A stretch of 64,000 bases of DNA from Biomphalaria glabrata (taxonomy: Eukaryota > Mollusca > Gastropoda > Planorbidae): positions 10,770,970 to 10,834,969 of the forward strand of contig NC_074726.1 in the NCBI RefSeq assembly GCF_947242115.1, read 5' to 3'. Below, in pieces: positions 44,601-56,404 of the stretch; within the stretch, counting starts at the first letter, position 1; each line of letters starts with the position of its first letter. The position numbers and the translations under genes were made by a program. The notes under the pieces are model-generated. The model searched no databases. It was not told the DNA's origin and saw only the letters and a program-made list of their open reading frames with translations.

Positions 44601-47600
44601 CGGACCTAAAGAAAGTTCCAGATCCTGAAAATTATAAAATAATCAAATTTAAAAACAACTATTTCTACGTACTGAAAAATCTAATACTTCCCAGGTATTT
44701 TCAAACCAAAATAAAGAAAGATATTGAAATAATTGTACCTTGATGACTGAAAAGCTCTCTTAGCATTGTGTCTGCTGATGTTATAACCACTGAGCTGTCT
44801 GTTGGTAACTCACATAACAGTTTATTTACATTGATCATCTGGTGATATTAAAATGTATGTTTAGTGAGAGATTTCTAATTTAAATTGTATATTTGTACTA
44901 ATATGCATATAAAATAATAGCAATAAAAAGCAATAGCAGCTAATTTGTTTTCTTTGTAGCCCATCAGATTGAAAAAAATAATAGAAGCCAGACGTATAAC
45001 TGAACGGGAAAATTGAATCAAATGCATTAGGATATTAGGCTTACATACATGAATATTAGTTGATTAAAATAATTTTTACAGTGAATGTTTCATGGATGTA
45101 ACTTATTTATTAAGATGGATATTAATTATTTATCATTTATTACTTTTGTAGAAAAATGAATAAAATTTTTGACGATTTAGTAGCACTCTTTTAACTTTTT
45201 ATAACATAACTATTTATGCTATCTATCAAATTACTGTGATTCAATTCTCTAAGGCTATAAAAAAGAAAATAAAAACATAATAAAATGCATACTGTCTCTG
45301 TAAGCTCTTCTGTTGGTTTCCAGATTTTATTCTCTGTAGAAACTAAATCAGTAGGAAGATTTATATTTGCTATAACCTGAAACAGATATAATTTTTATGA
45401 CTGCATTTACATTTTTTAAAAATTAAAATCAATTTTCATTTAAGATAGTTGTAAATTATTTTTTCTCAGTAGACACTGAGCTCTGACAGCAAAGAAATAG
45501 GAACAGGGGATGGCCCAGAAATACATGATGCCATGCTTTGGAAAGAGATGCCAGGCAGATGAGAAAGACCTTGGGACAGTTGGAGAGACTCAACCAAAAC
45601 TGAGACGCTTGGAGGAAGTTGGTTGGTGGCCTATGCCCCAGATGCAACCGCAGGTAGAGAGAGACAAGATGAAACATTGAGAGTTATTAGCATCTTAGAG
45701 GATGTGGTGAATTGTAAGTAAAATGGGTAGCAATCAAGCATTTTATATTTGAATTGACAAGAACTCTGATGATGAATATCAAAATGAAAAAATTCTCTTT
45801 CATAAAATTCTGACACCTAAGTCTAAATCAACTAAAATTCTGATAATTTTTAGGCTTATTACAAGCCTAGACCTACCTTTTATGTGCCTGGTTCATAACT
45901 ATTCAAATTTTTTAGGAACATTTCATGTAAAACTACAATTCAACATAAACACATGGAAACAGACACATGCAATGGCTAAACATGTTGTTTAATTGAGATT
46001 GGATGGTTATTTTTAGATTGTGGCAGATTTGTTTAAAGAAATAGGCAAGTACCAAAAAAATAGGTACACTGGCATAGTGGCCATTTCGGAAATTACTGAA
46101 AAAGCGGTACAGCGTCTTGTAGTGTTAATAAGATTAATCTCCTGAGCGAAGAATTTTTTTGTTACCTTTCCTTGTTCATCTAAGAAACCACCACATAAAT
46201 TGATTAGCATCACTTTTTTGGGCTGGAGCAGTCTTGACATTTGAGCTGTTAGTTCCCAGGAGGAGATAGGAAAAATCTGGCCTTGCGTTGTTTCCCCATA
46301 GCTTAAAACTATAGGTAGGTGCTGAGTTGCCAGGCTGGACTTGATGATATCTAAGGAAACATTCAAAAGATGTCCTGTCCCAGAGCCCCTAAATGTTGAA
46401 TTAACAAATTAAATAGTTCTTTTAAATTTCACTCAATAATTATTCTAAATCACAATGTGATAAAAGGCTCAACTAAAATAAACACTATTGCACTATTGCT
46501 CTTTCTTCTTTATATAAAAAAGTCTCAGTTTGAGAAGCATACAAATATCAGTACAATAATAGCAAATACTATCCCAAGTACTATGCATTATTTTTATTAA
46601 AAACCAACTAAATCTATAAATCATTTTTTAAATGTAATTTTTGGGCGTGCCCATTGAGCAGAATATTGTGTGTGTGTGATTGAGAGAAAAGTCTTTTTAT
46701 TTATTTTTTTGGGGCCTTTTGTACTTTTTCTTGATAGCAATTTCACAAAATACTTAGCATGGTTAGAGCTACTTTGACATTTTTGACTGTTCCTTTTTGG
46801 TTGACAGTAACTACCTTCTTTTTGCTAGTCCTCCATGAACATGACATCAGACACCCCCCCCCCCATATCTATAGGTCACTTTCCTTTCTTACTTTAATGT
46901 AGACATAATAAAAAACACAAAACTTTTGACCCATGCACAAAAAATCCACCTTATTTTTGTTCTATTGCTGTTTTACTTTGCATTTTATTTTTCTTCGATA
47001 ATAATGTTAAGAAATGAAAACAAGTTATATTACCCATGCTCTGGCCTTTCTGCGGAAACCACACCACAGCCAGGATAGAGAACTCTTGCATTAGTCCCAT
47101 GAGATTCTAATATGTCATTGAGCTTCAAAGCATTCCTAATGCAGTAATCTTTTCTTGCCTGGGACGAAATAAATAAAATTCATCACATTAAAAAAAGTAA
47201 AAGTAAATACAATTCATCACATTAAAAAAGGAAAAGTCACGTTCCCTATTAGACAATGTGATCTCTAGGGCAGATGATGTAAAGGTCATCTGTTTCTGTG
47301 GCCCAAAGTTAACATGGGTGTCATGTAGCCAATACAACGATGAACCACCTATACTTTCTCGCAACTAATGTCAGGTACCCATTAGAGCTGGGTGGACTCA
47401 GAGTCGCCCCAACAATTTATTACATTAGGTTATATATATTCGACAACATCACAGTATAGATAATGGTAAAAGACGATGATAAACATATATCTTTCTTTTT
47501 TTTTTAAGGTTAAACAATGTTATACCACACAAATTACCAAAGATTTCAAAAACCCTGTCTTAACAAATCTTAATATCAATGTAACATAAAATGACTTAAA

Positions 47601-50600
47601 TGACTTATCACTTAAAATAATATATTTTCTCTTTTTAGATTTTAAAATTTTTAAAATTCTAATGTATTATTTATTAATATAATATTTAATATAATATATT
47701 ATATATTTTTTTGTTTAAACGTTAAAGATTTGTCCAGAAAAAAAAATTGATTGAAACAATGTGGACTCACCATAAAAGTAGACTGATTTCCTTCACCCCC
47801 ACATACTAAAAGTGGTGATATACCATTTCTGTATAAGAAGGAAATACTAGAAGCAAATTTTTCAAGCTAAAGAGAAAGGAAATTCAAATATATTTTTTAA
47901 GGGATAAATTTAAAAAAAAAAAAGCAAAATAATGTAACTCAAACCATTAACTAGCCATTGTCTTTTAATAAAATAATTGAAAATATCTGGTGTGATTGAC
48001 TATACAAAAGTATTAAATTAAAAGAAAACAAACCATAGAATGGTTTTCCAGGACACCATTATCCACTGTCACCACCATAAACAGGTCAGATGATCCAGCG
48101 TGTGATTTAAATGTTTTTAACCAATATCGAGCTTCTTTTGGATCTGTACCAATCTGGTAAACATAAAGACTTTATTTTATATCCCCTATTTTGATAAGAA
48201 AAAAAAAAAATTACCAAAAATTGAATCATGTTTAGCCATGTAGACCAGTGTTTCCCAAACGTTTCCTCAATGGAACACTTAAGAAGCTTAATTCATGTGG
48301 TGGCCAACTAGTAAATTATTCCAGTACTTGGTGGAACACTTATTCAGGCCTCATGGAGCAGTAGGGTTCCGAGGAAGACAGTTTGGGAAACACTGATGTA
48401 GAATATATGATCTTACCTTATTTATAGTAACCCTTTAACATTAAAGTGAAAAAATGTATGTGATTTGTTTGCAAACAAAAGACTAGAACAATAGTTAAAA
48501 ACAGTATTAATATGAATAAAGTAACTAAAGATATCTAAGGAGCTTATGAAGAATAGTCTACCCCTTTTTGTGACAACCAATTTATTTTCCTTGTTAACAA
48601 ATTTCAGATATCCCTGTATTAATAAGGGCATGGTACCAAGGGACTGGAAAAAAACTCCCCTATTTAAAAAAGGAGAACCAACTGATCCAGGAAACTACAG
48701 AGCAGTATCACTAACCAGCATCACTTGTAAAATATGTAACAATGTCAGAAGTTACTTGGATTTATAAACATAATGTCCTAACTCCATACCAACATGGCTT
48801 TTAGGTAGTGTGAAACTAATAGGACTAATGGATGATTTTTCAAAAGGAATAGATAATAATGAGCAAATATTAGACTTTTCTGATGTATTTGATAAAGTTC
48901 CCCAACATAGTTTGCTAAAAAAAATGAACTTTGGCATTACTGGTACACTACATCAATGGATTCTAGTTTTCCTGATAGAGAACAAATGTAATAATAAATG
49001 GCTCAAAATCAACACCAATAATAGTAAATTTAGGTGTACCTCACGAACAGCCTTAAGCCAATTATTATTTCTAATTTATATTAATGATTTACCAAATTGA
49101 ATTGATTCAGAAACTAAAGTCAGATTATTTGCAGAAAATTGCACAATATATAGATCAATAAAAACAACACATGAGACTGAACAGAAGTTTTACAAAAAGA
49201 ATTACAGCAAGGAAAATGTTATTAAGAGTAAACCAGACCAAAAACTTAAAATATCTAGGTGTAATAATAAATGAAAAGTTATAATGGATTCCCCCTTTAT
49301 TGATGAAATTATTAAGAAATCAAATGAAGCATTAGGATTTATTAAAAGAATTTTTACAAATCAAACAGAAATATAAACCTAAAATGATAGTTAACCTTAG
49401 TTTAGCCAATATTAGAATATGCATCCTCTGTTTGGGACCCAATAACTCAAGAAAACAGAAAGAAACATAAAATTTAAAAAAATAGAGCAGTGATATTTAT
49501 AACAAACAAAAATTCACATTTGATTAAAGTAACACCATTAGTAAAAAATTAAAAGTAAAGTAGCAATAATACATATAACACTGAACCATAATTTACAAAT
49601 AGAAAAACAAAACCTAATAAAATACTAAGACACAAAGATAGAGGGACATTTCTTATTCAATACACTAGGACAAATTCATACAAGTGCTCCTTCCCTGATG
49701 CAGTTAGAGAATGGAATAGGCTGCCTGAATCAGCCAGAAAAAAAACAACAACTTGGCAGAGCTTAAGTCATTGATTAACATGCATGATTAGATTGACACA
49801 TGAAATGCATAGGATATAATTATCTTCTCTTTGGAAGCAATGTCTGTAATCTATAAGATAAGATAAGATAATATAATATAAGGTAAATAAGTCCTCAACC
49901 TTCATTGAATATTTGTAGTCTACAACAGGACTCCACTGGCTCATTAGCAAAGCACATAAACATCTTAATTATTTATTAAAACTTCTAAGATCCACTGAGC
50001 CACACACACACACACACATACACACACACACAAGAATTGCATAAGTATAAAAAGAAATAAAATTTTTACAAATCTGTTAAGTCATACATAATAAAAATAA
50101 ATATTAACCTCAATAAGAAATCGGCTTAGATCTGAATTTCTCAAATTGCTCATGAAGTCCCCATTGCTGAATGGAAATCTACGAGATGTTGTAACCAATG
50201 AACGAATCAAGTTCTTCCTAAAAAAAACAAACAATTGGTGAATTAAAAAATAATTTTTAAAGAAAAAAAGATTTGTATAAAACTTTTTTTTTCTGTCTGA
50301 AGCACTTTAATTTTGAAACACACAAAAATCTTAATCTGCTGTAAAAATGAAAGTTTTCCATTGTTAAAACTTAATGAAAAAAAATGTTTGACTTCTTTAA
50401 TGAAACAATAAGCGTGAGCATTACATTTCTATGTTAATTGAATAAAAAGTTAATGAAAATGGTGCCCAGTGTCGGTGATTACATTCATACATTCTTGGGT
50501 AACACATATTTACTATATATAAATTGTCTCCTGTCTCTTCTTATATCTACGATTATTACAGTATGTGGATGTCATAACAATCTTTTGTTATAATATAATA

Positions 50601-50822
50601 TCTGTAGTAATATAATGGTTTCAAATATGTTGTTATCAGTAATAATATGAAGATAACATTTCTTAAGTCTAGTTTATTTAATAAAAAAAAATAAAACACA
50701 AGATTACCTATCCTCACTTACCTACATCCCAACTTGATAAGCTCTGGCAGAACCAAAGACAGTGGTATATTTTTCTGAAAGCTTGATATGCACAGCTTGT
50801 TTACAAGTTTCCAAGACAACAT
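41697..50822 (-). CDS. NAGS: N-acetylglutamate synthase, mitochondrial; complete, 13 coding exons, 497 aa
   Basis: Minus-strand exons: 50822-50722, 50217-50109, 48153-48034, 47866-47771, 47158-47034, 46388-46166, 45376-45293, 44838-44739, 44624-44531, 44181-44104, 43130-42954, 42539-42486, 41829-41697. All introns are GT-AG, every junction is in phase, and the total is 1494 nt. NAGS makes N-acetylglutamate from acetyl-CoA and glutamate in mitochondria, feeding carbamoyl-phosphate synthesis and arginine metabolism. Residues 1-45 are basic and leucine-rich, a plausible targeting peptide. Residues about 55-330 form the amino-acid-kinase-like arginine-binding domain (EARYWL, LVCGGEGNQSTF, VLSYGETTQGQIFP, NLCGGFLDEQGK, SADTMLRELFSHQGSGTFF). 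Residues about 340-480 form the GNAT domain, with the acetyl-CoA loop QGQGTGE at 404-410 and LFWRSKTDNPINTWYFK at 423-439, as in vertebrate NAGS. The length is near the human protein (534). No defect seen. Five mobile fragments sit in its introns. Confidence 0.96.
42684..42792 (+). repeat. SINE family 2 head fragment in a NAGS intron
   Basis: GGCCGCCTGGTTGTGTGCTA, GCACTCCAGACTGTC and CCTGGGTTCAAACC match the family-2 tRNA-like head (A and B boxes) on the plus strand, antisense to NAGS. Confidence 0.75.
45466..45690 (+). mobile_element. LINE 3'-end fragment in a NAGS intron
   Basis: Plus-strand translation across frames gives RPWDSWRDSTKTETLGGSW and LVAYAPDATAG. This resembles the W-x-x-L-x-x-A-x-x-R-x-x-W-x-x-L-V-x-x-L-C-x tail of RTE-like LINEs. 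It is heavily worn. Confidence 0.6.
47225..47412 (-). repeat. SINE family 1, head missing, in a NAGS intron
   Basis: GGGCAGATGATGTAAAGGTC, ATCTGTTTCTGTGGCC, TAATGTCAGGTACCCATTAG and AGCTGGGTGGACTCAGAGTC follow the family body. It stops before the tRNA-like head, the opposite of the usual 5' truncation only in orientation: the 5' end of the SINE is what is lost. Confidence 0.88.
48246..48395. mobile_element. 150-bp hAT-type MITE in NAGS intron 2
   Basis: Terminal inverted repeats CAGTGTTTCCCAAAC (15 bp, perfect) are flanked by ATGTAGAC (48238-48245) and ATGTAGAA (48396-48403), an 8-bp target duplication with one mismatch. There is no coding capacity. Confidence 0.92.
48600..49880 (+). mobile_element. 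Decayed LINE (GATAA-tailed, CR1-like) in NAGS intron 2
   Basis: The plus strand carries pieces of a reverse transcriptase: GMVPRDWKKTPLFKKGEPTD, NYRAVSLTSITCKI, FDKVPQHSLLKKMNFGI, LSQLLFLIYINDLPN. A later thumb region follows (LKYLGVIINEK, LEYASSVWDP-like), then the C-terminal segment matching 33652-33955, and an ATAAGATAAGATAAGATAAT tail. Many stops and frameshifts separate the pieces, and the YADD box is lost (FAEN in its place). It is antisense to NAGS and the longest member of its family here. Confidence 0.9.
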
Positions 50823-50875
50823 GTTCTAAAAACTATAAACAGAGAAAAAGATTTATTTGATCTACTTCAGATACA

Positions 50876-51145
50876 TGAAGGCGCAGTGGCTGAGTGGTAA
50901 AGCAATTGTCTTCCAGAACCAAGGGTCCTGGGTTCAAATCCTGGTCAAGACTGGGATTTTTAGTTTTGGGATCTTTAGGGTGCCTCTAGAGTCCAACCAT
51001 CTCTAATGGGTACCTGACGTAAGTTGGGAAAAGTAAAGACGGTTGGTCGCTTTGCTAGCCATATTACACCCTCATTAACAGTTATCCACATAAACAGATG
51101 GCCATTAGATCGCAACGTCTGAAAGGGGAACTTAAGTTTACCTGT
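50876..51145 (+). repeat. tRNA-derived SINE, family 1, about 55 bp upstream of the NAGS start
   Basis: A full-length copy: GGCGCAGTGGCTGAGTGG (A box), GGGTTCAAATCCTGGT (B box), body TAAAGACGGTTGGTCGCTTT, and tail GTCTGAAAGGGGAACTTAAG. Because it lies so close to the start codon it probably falls in the NAGS 5' UTR or promoter, antisense to the gene. Confidence 0.92.
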
Positions 51146-53115
51146 ACTTTAGATACATAACCCAATGGCATGAAAGGCATCTTAAGATGTTTGCGTAATT
51201 GATATGGAAACAAACATTGAAAACAGAGAAGAGATGTTTTTTTTTATTGCATTATTTTTCCTTTAAATAAGTCAATTTAGTATACATACAATTAATTAAA
51301 ATATCCTGTGTTAATTTGAATTGAATTAAAGTCTTTGATCTTTTTTTTTTTTTTACTATAGTTTTGTTCTTAGATTTTTTTTTAGTTCATTTATTTTTAT
51401 GGTTTAAAAAAAAAGAATAAAAAAATAAAGCTAACAAAGATTGTTAAAAAAAAGTTATTTAGTTATCTTTCATTATCAACTGTTAGCCTTTTGAAAGCCT
51501 AATGCTTATTTTTTTCTTTTTCTTTTTCTAGCCAGCTTTTTGCTGCTGAGCTGTGAGCTCTTTTGCAAACTGCGGCAAGGAAAGATAAAGAAACACCCAG
51601 CCTACACTAGATGCTTTTTTTTTTTATTTGAATATTCTATTTTGTCTAGACATTCACTGCTTAAAGTAAAAATTTAAAAAAATTCTGAATGCAATAAATA
51701 TGCCACAAAATAAGCAAAAGAAATATTCTATTTCAACAACAAGCTGAACTGAAAGAATCAAAATATCCACTAACAAACAAATACAATGTAAAATCCCTTT
51801 AATGTTACTACAGAACTGTTGAAATTAGATGAAACAATGACAAGCACTATATAAAATGTACATCCACAATACAAGGTCTGAAACCCACATTTATAAGGCT
51901 CAGCACCTGTAATTTGATAAAATTGAATGTAATTTTTTCTCTCTATCTACAATTGTTATATTACTGATATGCGTGCTTGTAAAAGAACCATGAGTCAATA
52001 GGCTGTTATCTATAGTTGAAGAATGTAGACCATAGTATTGTTTCACATTAACCCTTTAGACTATATATGTGAGTCAGTTAAAATAATGCACAGAAAACTT
52101 ACATCAAACAAAATATGGTCTTAATAGCTCAAAAATCAGCTTTCAGACTATTGTATTGCTTACATGTATGTCTAAATAATTAAAAAGCCAGTCCACTCAT
52201 TTAAAATGCATATTATTGTTGTGTCTTGAAGAAAAAACAATAACCACAGACTGATCATTTGCAGGGCATGGATAAGATAAACTAATTCCATTAAAACTAG
52301 GTGCTTTATTGGTAAACAAGTTAAAAACTAGGTGCTTTTTTGATAAACAAGCAGGAAAAAAACAAAATAAAGCTAAACTAGATTTCTCTGCAAGAACAAA
52401 AACAGCTTGAGTTAATGCTTGAGTTTAGGGATTTCTAACAAAAAATACTGGCAAGCAACTATTGATTAAAATTACATCAACTTAAAAAACAAATAACTAA
52501 ATAATGAATCAATTAAAAAACGTTATACATATTTGTTTTGTTAATGTATTTAAATAATACAATGAATATAATTCTGCTTTTTCAACAATCTCTTTAACAC
52601 AATCCCTCTCCAGTCATTAAAAAAAAAAAGAAAAAAACTCAGGTGATAGTGTAATGAACCTTACAATCTATATATTTAGTTCTCTTCGTGGCCCAACCAT
52701 GTGGGACACAAGGATGAAAAGTCATGGAAAGATAACTCTTTTATTTCTGCAAGTCAGACTAGAGTTACCCCACATAACTTTTGTGGTGACAGAGCGAGGC
52801 TCAGAAAAAAAAAGGGGGGACGTATGCTACGCCGTGGGTCTGCTCGTATTATATAATTAATGAAAGCCTATGTGAGAAAAATTCTATTTTCCTTACATCA
52901 ACATTCCTAAACAGATTTTGAGTTGAAATGTTAGTAGAGACTTACAGTAAATCTGAAAACTCATGGCTAATAACTAGCTTGCCTATGCTGCTTACAAAAG
53001 ATGATTGACATAAAGTTGATCACACTGTACTCTTCTTAGATATTAGCTGTCTTTATAAAATCATTAAGTATTGTAGGAAAATCTTACTTAAGAAGTGAAA
53101 CAACAAACACTAATT
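51146..53115. other. Intergenic region upstream of NAGS, no gene seen
   Basis: AT-rich DNA. The GC-richer patch at about 52680-52850 looks like part of a mobile element but has no recognisable motif. The NAGS promoter should lie within the first few hundred bases; no obvious TATA element was identified. Confidence 0.4.
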
Positions 53116-53119
53116 TCAA

Positions 53120-53312
53120 TGTCACATTTGTAGATGTTTGTTTGTTTTAAATGTTTCAAATGTTCTTTTAGAGTTGAAAATAACCTACATCCTAGCCCAA
53201 ACCTCCCCAAAGACGAGGTGAATGGTAGCAGGCAAGGTAAAACCCCAGGACCATCAAGATGACAGAACGATAGTCCAGCATGCATATCGCAAAACCAGGC
53301 AGCCAACCAATT
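53120..53312 (-). repeat. SINE family 2, undivided copy
   Basis: The order AAATGTTCTTTTAGAGTTGA, ACATCCTAGCCCAAACC, GGTAAAACCCCAGGACC, GATAGTCCAGCATGC, CAAAACCAGGCAGCC gives the complete family arrangement. It serves as the reference for the split copy at 34515/37093. Confidence 0.8.
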
Positions 53313-53775
53313 AAAGATGTATTTATTTATAAATGTTATCTAACAGTCAAGCTGTGAATCAGGTCACAAATGCTTATTAGATACCTAGAGTCTCACTTTT
53401 TTTTTTTTTTGCTATAAATACTGAGCGTGCTAGATACGTAGAGTCATTGCGCAATATTTTTTTTGGTCAACTAGGTATACTGTTGTGTTATCCAATGGCT
53501 TTGGCAGGGCCAGATTTATCTATAGGCAAAACATTTCACAAGTTTATATAGCTCATAGCTAAGAGAAATATTTAGCATTTGACATATAATTATTATAATA
53601 TATAGGTTTATAAAGGGCCCCATATGTCAAAATAGCTTAGGGCCTTTTCAAGTCTAAATTAAATATGGAACTGAACTTGGTTGTGAGGTCAGCTGTTAAG
53701 CGAAGATAGGCAATATGAAAAGTGGGAAAATGATAATCATAATATATATATATAGAATGTATTAAAAATACATGA

Positions 53776-54512
53776 ACCCCCCTATTTTCTGATTTTAGCT
53801 AACACCCACAATATTTGTTAAAATGAGCCCTTTTATTTATAGCTATGATGAAACTGGTCTATTATTTTTGTTCATCCTCCATTTCTTTATAGTTCAGACA
53901 CATTTGGTTTCCTTTACTCTGAAAAACAAGGGTTTTACATGGGTTCAAAGAGTACTGGTATGACGATGCCATTTTTTTTTCTTCTAGGACAGAGGGATGG
54001 TAAGTCCAGGGTTAAGGAGATTTTTTTATACAAAATTTAAGTATCAGCTAAACATGACCTATCTAAAATGCTTCTAAATAGGCCTAAAAACACACTTGTC
54101 ATAGCCTTTGTGTAAATAGGGGGTGTTCACTAATATTCATTTATTACTATCAATGACATTAGCAACACTATTTTAAGTACCATTGACTGTTGAGCTGTTA
54201 GACTTGTGAGGCTTTTACGCTATTTTATTACTTTTTTACCACATATCACTAATGTGCAACAAATGTAAAAAGGACAAAGCCAATCTAAAGTGATAGGCCA
54301 CTAAGGAAAAAAATATGCTAAAACAATTAACCAAAAAACACAGCTCTCCCTCTCTCTCTCATTCTGTCTTTCCTTGGTGCCTTAATTATTGATCGACCAG
54401 GTAGGTACTAAGCATGGTATCATCGCAGTACCAGAAAAAAAAACTAGGTAATAAAGGCTCATTTTAATAAATATTGTGGGGTGTTAGCTAATATCAGAAA
54501 ATAAGGGTTGTT
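53776..54512. mobile_element. Inverted-repeat element (MITE/foldback-like), about 740 bp, ~60-bp ends
   Basis: Left end from 53776: CCCCCCTATTTTCTGATTTT, AGCTAACACCCACAATATTT, GTTAAAATGAGCCC. The right end on the opposite strand reads CCCTTATTTTCTGATATT, AGCTAACACCCCACAATATT, TATTAAAATGAGCC. Farther in, both arms contain GTACTGGTATGACGATGCC-like sequence. No transposase. The target duplication is unclear, so the limits are uncertain by a few bases. Confidence 0.85.
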
Positions 54513-54544
54513 CGTTTGTTATGACATGATTTGGAGTTAGTATT

Positions 54545-54960
54545 TGTTTCGTAAATAATAATAATAATAATAATCTTTATTATCCGTATGGAAATTTGTC
54601 TTACAATTTGTGCATTACACCAAACAAAAAACATTATAACTATAAGAAACCAAAGTGTACATTCACACCAGACTCACTCATAATTTACATACATGACACA
54701 AAGGGTGATTCTTTATTTCGAGGATCTTGTTAGCTTTTTTATAGATGTTTGTCTCAAACAACTGCCCAAATGGGATTTGTTTTTTGCCAATGATTTTACC
54801 AGCAGCATAAAGGGACAGTTTTACTTAGTGACAAGTAACGTGACAGATCTTAAAAAACAAGAACGCTCTAAGTTACGCTATAAACAAGACGCTTTGAGTA
54901 GAACATTAGGAATAACCAGTAGTAAGTATTAAGTATTAAAAGTGCTTATTGTTTAACACT
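54545..54960. mobile_element. Possible LINE tail (minus) with an unidentified short open frame (plus)
   Basis: (AAT)n followed by CTTTATTATCCGTATGGAAA reads on the minus strand as a LINE-like 3' tail ending in (ATT)n. The adjacent DNA is open on the plus strand for 79 codons (54693-54932: FFIDVCLKQLPKWDLFFAND, FTSSIKGQFYLVTSNVTDLK). I do not recognise this frame. It could be coding remnant of a separate element. Confidence 0.45.
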
Positions 54961-55534
54961 AGCGTAGACTTCATTTATCAAAACTTCATTATTATTTGTT
55001 GGGACAGCTCCTTTTTTAATTTTATTTAACAGCTAACAGTATAAATGTGATTGGAATGTCTTTCTCAAGATGCTTGGAAGCTTATTTTGATATGCCCATC
55101 AGCCTAAGGTCAAACAGTCTCATAATATAGCCCTCATTCCTTATATGGGTATGAATTGCTGGGGGAGGTTAAAACAATAGCTTTACATACATGGTTAACA
55201 AGAATCTAAAAAACTGCCATCTGCTTTGGAAAAGCGGAACAAAAATACCAAAAACAAATGAATTACAAGCAAAAAAAGTGATGCGTTCATAGAAGGAATA
55301 CAGAAGTGAAACTAGGTGCTGAACAGCAGCATTTATGTTGTCCACTTCTCATTATGAGATACACAATTAAATAGAGCCATTGTTTGTCTAATACATGCCT
55401 AACAGCTGTCTGGGTAGGCTCTATTGAAGTTGTTGGTGAACGGATGCGGCGAGGTGGGGGAGGAGCTAGCTTGGGCATGTGACTATTGACCACTGGGGTG
55501 GTAATTTGCATACAGCAGAATGACGTCTGGACCA
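54961..55534. other. Intergenic, no gene seen
   Basis: AT-rich with a GC-richer patch at 55430-55510. No motif recognised. Confidence 0.35.
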
Positions 55535-55625
55535 GAAGTTCGCTTAGTGCGTGATGGCTAGGCGGTGTTGTCGATTCCAGGGTCACTGGTTCGAGCCTTG
55601 GTCGGCGCAGTCCCTTATTTTCGTC
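55535..55625 (+). repeat. tRNA-like fragment, possible SINE head
   Basis: GCGTGATGGCTAGGCGGTGT (A-box-like) and CTGGTTCGAGCCTTGG (B box) at tRNA-like spacing. The acceptor arm does not pair convincingly, so it is a SINE head rather than a tRNA gene. Confidence 0.5.
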
Positions 55626-55699
55626 GCATTTAATACACTACTTTCTCTCATTTAAAAACTTGTTCATAGAAGGAGAATTTGATGGGGTGTCCCAAATAT

Positions 55700-56130
55700 A
55701 AGAGCCTCCTCTACATCTAGATCTACTAGACTCTAGATTTAGAATTTAGATTGACTAGATCTAGATAATCAATCATAATCATGTTATAATAATAAAATCT
55801 TATCTTATATGATACAGATGTTACTTCAAAAAAGAAGATGATTACATTTACATCCTACGCGTCATGCATTGAGAAATTAAGTAGATTATTTATTTAATTA
55901 TTAAACTCTAGAATACTCTAGATCTAGAGTAGTGTCTAGTACTGTATTTGTATCACTCACACTGTATTGTGACTTATTGTTATTGTTATTCAGTTTCAGT
56001 TATATTGTCAATTAAATTTAAATTGTAGATTCTATCTAAATCATAGTAAATCTAGATCTAGATTATAAATATTCTAAATTTAAAATTAGTAAAACCTAAT
56101 ACTAAATAGTAGTAATAGTAGATGATCTAG
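55700..56130. repeat. TCTAGATC-rich simple-sequence tract (interrupted)
   Basis: Repeated CTAGATCTA/TAGATTTAGA phrases. They are interrupted at 55790-55880 by a LINE tail. Confidence 0.8.
55790..55882 (-). mobile_element. LINE 3' tail, GATAA-tailed family
   Basis: On the minus strand: CAATGCATGACGCGTAGGAT, GAAGTAACATCTGTATCATA, TAAGATAAGATTTT. Only the 3' UTR end is present. Confidence 0.8.
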
Positions 56131-56404
56131 ATATATATATTAATATTATATAGTCAAAACCTAAATAAATCAAATGTAACATTCAGACTTCAGACTCAGA
56201 AGTTCAGTAAAACTAACTTGAGTTGACTAACTAACACTAACAGTCTAACACAAACAGTAGTGACAGTTCTTGAACTTACTTCTCTTTGCTAAACTGAAAA
56301 ACTGCTGAAGTTTATTTGTTAAGTCACATTAAGATTAAGTGAAATTAGTCTTATTAGTCAGAAAACTTTTTTTTTTGGTTTAATTCTATACTATACTGTC
56401 TAAA

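Noticed and set aside
53511-53650. CAGGGCCAGATTTA as a hAT left end
   Set aside because: The sequence looks like a hAT terminus, but I found no matching right end or 8-bp duplication.
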